Origin: Chitinophaga sp. H8
GTDB taxonomy: Bacteria > Bacteroidota > Bacteroidia > Chitinophagales > Chitinophagaceae
NCBI RefSeq assembly: GCF_040567655.1
Contig: NZ_JBEXAC010000001.1
Location: 3,286,001-3,350,000, forward strand
Reading direction: 5' to 3'
Length of the DNA: 64,000 bases
Part shown: in pieces, positions 58,621-64,000 of the stretch
Numbering within the stretch: position 1 is the first letter of the stretch
Layout: every line of letters starts with the position of its first letter
Position numbers and translations under genes: made by a program
Notes under the pieces: generated by a model
Seen by the model: the letters and a program-made list of their open reading frames with translations, nothing else
Told to the model about the DNA's origin: nothing
Databases searched by the model: none

Positions 58621-61600
58621 TTAGAAGGTGAGATTGATGTTGAAGCCGATAGTGCGGGTTTCAGGATAACCTGCATTTTCAAGCCCCTGTACATTGGAAC
58701 TGGACACGCTGCTTTCCGGCGAAACGTTTTCTACTTTCTTCATCAGGTAGAAGAGATTCCTGGCCACAAATGATACGGTAGCATCTGTCAGGAACGTTTT
58801 GTTATATGCTTTACTTGGTATTTTCCAGTTTAAAGCCAGTTCCCTGAATTTGATAAAGCTGGCATCATAAACAAATGCTTCGTGGATAGTAGTCAACCGG
58901 GAGTAATAAGAGGAAATTTTATCCGGTGTTACCAGCACATCATTCTCTTTTCCCTCTTCTGTAACACCTTTCCCGATGATCCCGGCATCTCTTCCCTCCA
59001 GTGTCATAGGATGTTTTCCTGCAGACACCGCCCACCTGTTGGTCTGAGAATATAGCTTGCCACCAAACTTGCCATCAATATGGAATGACAGTGAATAATT
59101 TCCGTAAGAAAAGCGGTTAGTAAATCCTGCAATCTTGTCGTGAAAGCCATTCCCCAGCACTGCAGACCTGTCGCCCACAACGGCATAACCATCTTTGTCA
59201 AAAACAATATTGCCCTTATCATCCCTTTTATACACGGAGCCTTTAATTACACCATAAGGTTGTCCTTTTTCTATATTCACCGTAACAGCATCATTCTTGG
59301 CCGCGCCGATCTGCAGGCTTTCAATATTCCCCAAACTGACAACCTTGTTGTAATTTTTGGAGAAGACCACTCTTGAGGTCCATTTTAGTTTGTTGCGTAG
59401 CGGCTTGAACTCTGCCATAATCTCAAAACCTGAATTGTTAACATTTCCGGTATTAAGCAAGGCTTTATTATAACCAGATGAATTAGGCACATTCACGGAA
59501 ACGATATCATCTTTCACCTTTTTGCTATAGTAAGCTGCATCCAGGTACAACAGTCCGTTAAGCAGCTGCACTTCCACCCCTACTTCCGCTTCAGTTGATA
59601 TTAGTGGTTTGAGATATTTATTGGGGATGGTGGTAGTAACAATACCTTGTAATACCTGTTCATTATAATTTTTGCTATCCAGCCCGTAAGAAAGATCCAA
59701 TCCATAAGGGTCTGCACCACCACTTACCTGCGCAAATGAACCTCTTAATTTACCATATTGAAAGAGGTTGCTGTTTATCTTCAGGGCATCGGTAAATATA
59801 AAGCTCAGTGACGCTGATGGATAAAACAGGTGGTTGCTTGTTTTAGGCAGCGTAGAAAACCAGTCTTGCCTCCCGGTAAGCGTGAGGAACAGGTATTTAT
59901 TGTAAGACAGTTCCGCCATACCGAACACCGAGTTAATCTGGGATTCTGATTTTCCAGTAGTAGTCGTTTTGGTAATAGTATTATTCAGGGTATGTATACC
60001 TGGTATAACAAAGGGGGTACCATACATATTTACGTTATTCGCCGTTCTTTTCATTGAATTCACACCACCCATGAGGTTCAGGTTAAATGCTCCTTTCAGG
60101 AATCTGTCATAACCTGCCGTAGCCTCATAGTTCATTTCCAGGAAGTCGCTCCACCGCTGTTCATATTCCCCGCCAAAAGGCTGCCAGTTCATTCCTTCCG
60201 GCTGGTAGTTAAGTCGTTTGAAGAAAAAATAGTCCTGCATCAGTCTTCCCTGAATATACAGGCCGTCCAGCACATCGTATCGCAGGGACAGGGAATTGAC
60301 CAACCTGTTTTTAGTATCTTCCTCATACATTTTATCTATCACAAAATAGGGGTTGGTAATAGCACCATCCGTAAATATCTTCTCTGTACCATCCGGCAGG
60401 TAACCAGGTTTCAGGTCCAGTACATTCAGGTTGGTTGGCAGCTGTATCAAGGTATAGTGAGCATTATGAACGTTCCCACCTACGTTCTGACGGTTTTTCA
60501 CATTCTCTATCATATACATGGTATTCACAGCGGCTGTTACTTTACCGAATGTACTGTTGGCATTGATAGAGGCATTCCTCCTTTTATAAGAGCCACTGTT
60601 AACAAAATCCTTGCTATCTGTCTGTCCTATTGACAACCGGTAATTGTGGCGTTCCGTACTTTTGGAAAGCGACAGGGTATTTGAATACAGCAGGGCATCG
60701 GAGTAAAAGTTTGCCGGATTCTTTTTTTGTGCGGAATAAGGTCTTTCAACACCGTCAAACTGTATTGTTGGTTTTCCATCCAGTTTCTCCCCCCAGGAAT
60801 ATGCACCTGTTACAAGCGCTTCCTGCTGGCTTACCGGCCGTTTACCGTCCCGTCCCTGGCCATACTGATATTGCCAGTTGGTCATATCTACTATCCTTGA
60901 ATTCGTCAATGAGGAATGGAGTTCTACCACCATGTCCTTTCTGGAAGATTTACCGTTTTTAGTAGTAATCAGGATCACGCCATTGGAAGCCCTGGAGCCG
61001 TATAGCGCAGCAGCAGCATTTCCCTTCAGCACGGATATGGTTTCAATATTATCAGGGTTAATCATAGACAGGCCATCTCCGTAGTCAATACCACCTCCGG
61101 CGTCGTTATTCCTACCGAAATTGCCTGAATTAACGGGCACCCCATCAATTACCCAAAGCGGAGAAGAGTTGCCCGAAGCAGAGATGGTGGATATCCCTCT
61201 TATAACAACCCTTTTTGATCCGGCAATACCATTAGCAGCTTCTCCAATATCCACGCCCGCTACTTTGCCCATCAACGCGCTTTGTATATTAATGGTTTTG
61301 TTCGTCGCTACTTCTTCTGCCTTTAATTGCGTAACAGCATAACCCAGATTCCGTTCCATCCGTTTTACTCCCAATGCGGTTACTACAAATTCATCCAGCT
61401 TTGAATGTGCTCTCAACAGGTTGATATTGAGGGTTAATACTTCCTCTCCATTTACATTAATCCCCCGGAGTTCTTTTGTATTATATCCTACAAATTTCAC
61501 TATCACTGTATAACTTCCAGCCGGAAGCGTGATAGCATACTCGCCATTTTCATTACTGGTAGTTCCTACATTTCCGATATTAATGGAAGCGCCGGGCATC

Positions 61601-62031
61601 AGATTACCTTCTTCATCAAAGACCTTCCCCACCAGCTTTCCAAATTCTTTCTTTTGAGTAGCGCCACTGGTGATCAACTGTCTGGTGGCTTCATCTTTAA
61701 CCAGGACCCATGTATTTCCTTCCTTTTTCAAGTGAAGCGGCAGGCCTGATATTATTTTCTTCAGCAATAACTCTGTACTCAAATTAGAATACTCTGCATC
61801 CGCTATCTGGAATGCGCTTACATCGGCCTTGTTATAAGCGATGGCAGCACCTGTAATATTCCTTACCTGCGCAATTGTTGATTCCAGCGAACCTTTTTTT
61901 ATTTTAGCTGAATACTTTTCCTGGGCAAGCGATAAAGAAGTACAAGCACATACGAAAAATGCCCACAAAATGGATGCCTTGCGCCAGGCAAGAAAATACC
62001 TGGCACATCTCAAAAGATGCGTTGATTTCAT
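58621..62031 (-). CDS. SusC-type TonB-dependent transporter with STN signalling domain
   Basis: A 1136-residue outer-membrane transporter. After the signal peptide (ending LSLAQ) comes an STN (secretin/TonB short N-terminal) domain at about 40-118 with GSLESTIAQVRNITGAAIAYNKADV, which passes the signal to FecR. A carboxypeptidase-D-like domain (about 130-215) with KVFDEEGNLMPGASINIGNVGTT follows, then the plug with VIDGVPVNSGNFGRNN and SVLKGNAAAALYGSRASNGVILITTK, then the barrel ending INLTF. STN plus adjacent FecR and ECF sigma genes point to substrate-induced autoregulation. It lies 80 bp after fecR and 11 bp before the SusD-like gene. Confidence 0.96.
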   Translation of the reverse strand: MKSTHLLRCARYFLAWRKASILWAFFVCACTSLSLAQEKYSAKIKKGSLESTIAQVRNITGAAIAYNKADVSAFQIADAEYSNLSTELLLKKIISGLPLHLKKEGNTWVLVKDEATRQLITSGATQKKEFGKLVGKVFDEEGNLMPGASINIGNVGTTSNENGEYAITLPAGSYTVIVKFVGYNTKELRGINVNGEEVLTLNINLLRAHSKLDEFVVTALGVKRMERNLGYAVTQLKAEEVATNKTINIQSALMGKVAGVDIGEAANGIAGSKRVVIRGISTISASGNSSPLWVIDGVPVNSGNFGRNNDAGGGIDYGDGLSMINPDNIETISVLKGNAAAALYGSRASNGVILITTKNGKSSRKDMVVELHSSLTNSRIVDMTNWQYQYGQGRDGKRPVSQQEALVTGAYSWGEKLDGKPTIQFDGVERPYSAQKKNPANFYSDALLYSNTLSLSKSTERHNYRLSIGQTDSKDFVNSGSYKRRNASINANSTFGKVTAAVNTMYMIENVKNRQNVGGNVHNAHYTLIQLPTNLNVLDLKPGYLPDGTEKIFTDGAITNPYFVIDKMYEEDTKNRLVNSLSLRYDVLDGLYIQGRLMQDYFFFKRLNYQPEGMNWQPFGGEYEQRWSDFLEMNYEATAGYDRFLKGAFNLNLMGGVNSMKRTANNVNMYGTPFVIPGIHTLNNTITKTTTTGKSESQINSVFGMAELSYNKYLFLTLTGRQDWFSTLPKTSNHLFYPSASLSFIFTDALKINSNLFQYGKLRGSFAQVSGGADPYGLDLSYGLDSKNYNEQVLQGIVTTTIPNKYLKPLISTEAEVGVEVQLLNGLLYLDAAYYSKKVKDDIVSVNVPNSSGYNKALLNTGNVNNSGFEIMAEFKPLRNKLKWTSRVVFSKNYNKVVSLGNIESLQIGAAKNDAVTVNIEKGQPYGVIKGSVYKRDDKGNIVFDKDGYAVVGDRSAVLGNGFHDKIAGFTNRFSYGNYSLSFHIDGKFGGKLYSQTNRWAVSAGKHPMTLEGRDAGIIGKGVTEEGKENDVLVTPDKISSYYSRLTTIHEAFVYDASFIKFRELALNWKIPSKAYNKTFLTDATVSFVARNLFYLMKKVENVSPESSVSSSNVQGLENAGYPETRTIGFNINLTF

Positions 62032-62111
62032 AAATTTGATGATTGACTTTGTAATGTAATTATTAGATTCCCCTACCAGCCCTTATATGTATAAGGCTAT
62101 ATTTGCAATGC

Positions 62112-63080
62112 TTAATATATTTCTACCAAAGTTTTGCCGATCCATCTGTGTTGGCAATCTGTCAACAGGCAAAACACATTTATAATTTCCTCAGGACTTT
62201 GCTTATTCGTAAAATTCATGTCAATAGCAATTGTATCCAGTCCTGCTTTTTTATTAACAACATTGACCCCGAACTGGCTCTCCAGTATATTGGCCACTTC
62301 AGACAATCCTTTGCCTTTTAAATCCCAGCCACCGTTTCTCCAATTGGTAAGCGCCAGAGCATCCACGTTTTCTTTCTGGTAGGTTTTCTGTTTGTGATTG
62401 TAGACAACAGATTCGTTGGGTTGTAATACCCCTATTTGCCCCCCTGAGCTATTTTGCTCCACCCGGACCTTACCTGACACAACTGTTATGCTGGCTTCCG
62501 GTATCTGTTCATAACTCTTGATATTAAAACTGGTTCCCAGAACGGTAGTTTGTAAACCTTCCCCTGTCAACACCGTAAAAAGATGTTTGCTATCAGCAGC
62601 AACCTGGAAAAAAGCTTCTCCGGTGAGGTGCACCTCCCTGTGGTTATTAAAATCTGATCTATACGCTAATGTTGTTTTTGCGTTCAGCCAAATAATTGAC
62701 CCATCAGGCAAAGACACCTTTTTTACTTCTCCGATTCCTGTCTGGTATTTTAAAAAGTCTATTTGCGTTTGATTATTTCTTTCCACCGGGAGCCCTTGCA
62801 TCAGATAATACCAGCTACTCCAGATAATGCCAACCAGGCAGGCGGCAACAGCAACAGACTTCATGATTACCAGGTAATCAGGTACAGGCTTTTTATTTAA
62901 TTTTATGGAGGTGGAAAATTTATTGAACATGCTTTGCTTTTCCTCAGGCGACAATTCCGTTGCTGCCTGGTCTTTCCCCATCTCCTCAAACCATTTCTCC
63001 AGCAATAGCCGTTCCCGGACAGAACATTTTCCCTTTACAAATTTGTCCAATAGTTGTTTCAGATCTTTTTCTGTTTTCAT
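62112..63080 (-). CDS. FecR-family anti-sigma factor
   Basis: A 322-residue inner-membrane regulator. The cytoplasmic N-terminus (1-80) holds LLDKFVKGKCSVRERLLLEKWFEEM, which binds the sigma factor. A membrane segment spans about 86-106. The periplasmic FecR domain has LPDGSIIWLNAKTTLAYRSDF, REVHLTGEAFFQVAAD and TVLGTSFNIKSY, and a C-terminal STN-like end with KGLSEVANILESQFGVNV. It follows the sigma gene by 88 bp and precedes the transporter. It would hold the sigma factor inactive until the loaded SusC touches it. Confidence 0.96.
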   Translation of the reverse strand: MKTEKDLKQLLDKFVKGKCSVRERLLLEKWFEEMGKDQAATELSPEEKQSMFNKFSTSIKLNKKPVPDYLVIMKSVAVAACLVGIIWSSWYYLMQGLPVERNNQTQIDFLKYQTGIGEVKKVSLPDGSIIWLNAKTTLAYRSDFNNHREVHLTGEAFFQVAADSKHLFTVLTGEGLQTTVLGTSFNIKSYEQIPEASITVVSGKVRVEQNSSGGQIGVLQPNESVVYNHKQKTYQKENVDALALTNWRNGGWDLKGKGLSEVANILESQFGVNVVNKKAGLDTIAIDMNFTNKQSPEEIINVFCLLTDCQHRWIGKTLVEIY

Positions 63081-63168
63081 AAAATCCTATCTGCCATATT
63101 CAAGCTGGCTGAAGTTGTTTTAATACATGTAACAGAAAGATCAAAAATGGCTAGTCAGCAAAATGCAA

Positions 63169-63846
63169 TTAACTATTTGGTAACATTAAACATTCAGGAT
63201 TAGCTGGCAACAACGTGATTAAGTATCTGGTGAGGTTTAAATAAAAATGAAAAAGTAGCACGCAACAAAGAAAAAACAGCAAGAAAAAACTTTTCTTTAA
63301 GGCCAGGCTAAAACGCTTACGTGCTTCTTTAAGGTGGTTCCGAACGGTATTGGGAGAAATGTTAAGGTCCTGTGAAATCCACTCAATGCTTTTCTTCTTT
63401 ATATATCTAAGTTCATATATGGTACGCATTTTCTGGGGTAACCTGGAATGTTCTTCATTCAGGATGCATTCCATATTGTTTATGGAGGATAACCTGCCAG
63501 CTGCTTCGGGGAGTTGAATGATGTTATCATCCAACAGCGTTTGCCAGATTCTTAGTTGCTTTGACTGTATTTTTTTATTCCTGAAATAGTTAAACACCGT
63601 ATATTGAACCATTCCATACAAATACGAATACACCCGATTCTCAATTTCAACGGTGGTCCGTTTCTCCCATAGTGTAAGAAATATTTCCTGTGTTAAATCT
63701 TCAGCATCTATTCTGTTATTAATCCGTTTGTTTATTTCGCTGACCACCAATTGCACATATTGTTTATATAATAAGGAATAAGCCACCTTATTTCCTTGTT
63801 TCGATAGCTCCCACAATTCTTTATCCCTGGAATTAGTATCTAACAT
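63169..63846 (-). CDS. ECF RNA polymerase sigma factor with hydrophobic C-terminal tail
   Basis: A 225-residue ECF sigma factor of the Bacteroidota expansion group. Region 2 shows INNRIDAEDLTQEIFLTLWEK, followed by YSYLYGMVQYTVFNYFRNKK; region 4 shows LPQKMRTIYELRYIKKKSIEWISQDLNISPNTVRNHLKEARK. The last ~43 residues (from about 183) form a hydrophobic stretch, KKSFFLLFFLCCVLLFHF and beyond, that could insert in the membrane. It should drive the downstream fecR-susC-susD-phosphoesterase genes once released by FecR. TAATTTTG at 63897-63890 (minus strand) resembles a -7 box about 50 bases upstream, without a clear -33 partner. Confidence 0.95.
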   Translation of the reverse strand: MLDTNSRDKELWELSKQGNKVAYSLLYKQYVQLVVSEINKRINNRIDAEDLTQEIFLTLWEKRTTVEIENRVYSYLYGMVQYTVFNYFRNKKIQSKQLRIWQTLLDDNIIQLPEAAGRLSSINNMECILNEEHSRLPQKMRTIYELRYIKKKSIEWISQDLNISPNTVRNHLKEARKRFSLALKKSFFLLFFLCCVLLFHFYLNLTRYLITLLPANPECLMLPNS

Positions 63847-64000
63847 GTTAATTAGTAGTTCAACTGGAAATTTAATATTCTATCAATCACAAAATTATTT
63901 CTTGAATATTATTAAGATGTTAACTGTTTCCAGAAGCATGTAAAATCCGGGGGGTATCGCTGGAATATGGGGGATAGCCATTCTTTGTTAAAAGCCAACC
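63847..64000. other. Upstream region of the sigma factor gene, window edge
   Basis: No coding sequence is seen in these 154 bases. On the minus strand a TAATTTTG box (63897-63890) fits the -7 consensus; the partner TTTG is missing. The region is cut by the end of the window. Confidence 0.3.

Overview
The window looks like chromosomal DNA from a Bacteroidota bacterium, most likely Chitinophagaceae and close to Chitinophaga. Evidence: two SusC/SusD outer-membrane pairs, an ECF sigma factor with a FecR anti-sigma factor, a type IX secretion (T9SS) sorting domain with a PorP/SprF partner, a two-component-propeller sensor kinase, promoters of the Bacteroidota form (TTTG, 17-20 bp, TAnnTTTG) and the near absence of Shine-Dalgarno sequences. 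The genus is inference. I see no insertion sequence, prophage, integrase or CRISPR array.

Layout. 1-2.05 kb: a FabF-type ketoacyl synthase and a convergent esterase. 2.2-8.0 kb: six co-directional genes forming a predicted peptide or amide metabolite pathway: alpha/beta hydrolase, ATP-grasp ligase with a lysine-rich tail, YbdK-type carboxylate-amine ligase, class I glutamine amidotransferase, a second divergent ATP-grasp-like protein and a RidA-family protein. 8.1-28.3 kb: mostly housekeeping genes: rhodanese, PASTA protein, D-Ala-D-Ala ligase, ferredoxin, acyl-CoA reductase, HtrA protease, LytS/LytTR-type two-component system, ProS, a glycine-rich lipoprotein, a FadL-like porin, MiaA with a pRiA4b-like partner, a CCA-adding-type enzyme, a TsaC/Sua5 protein, a glycosyltransferase, DapD and tRNA-Leu(CAG).

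28.3-44.8 kb: a polysaccharide-utilisation locus on the minus strand for a rhamnose-containing glycan. It has two GH78 alpha-L-rhamnosidases, SusC, SusD, an inner-membrane transporter, three oxidoreductases, a cyclase-family hydrolase and an AraC regulator. It lacks the usual rhamnose isomerase, kinase and aldolase, so the intracellular route may be non-phosphorylative. 45.1-53.7 kb: a 2551-residue T9SS-exported adhesin with many Ig-like and cadherin-like repeats, followed after 5 bp by PorP/SprF. Its DNA contains a tandem 1038-bp super-repeat.

54.1-63.9 kb: a second SusCD locus on the minus strand, in transcription order ECF sigma, FecR, SusC with an STN signalling domain, SusD-like lipoprotein, PHP-domain phosphoesterase lipoprotein, Tat-exported PhoX-like phosphatase. 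A strong hairpin terminator ends it. It carries phosphoesterases instead of glycoside hydrolases, which suggests uptake of a phosphorylated organic substrate.

The strongest leads for something little described are the amidoligase cassette at 2.2-8.0 kb and the phosphoesterase-type SusCD locus at 54-64 kb. All functional calls come from reading motifs by eye; no database search was possible.
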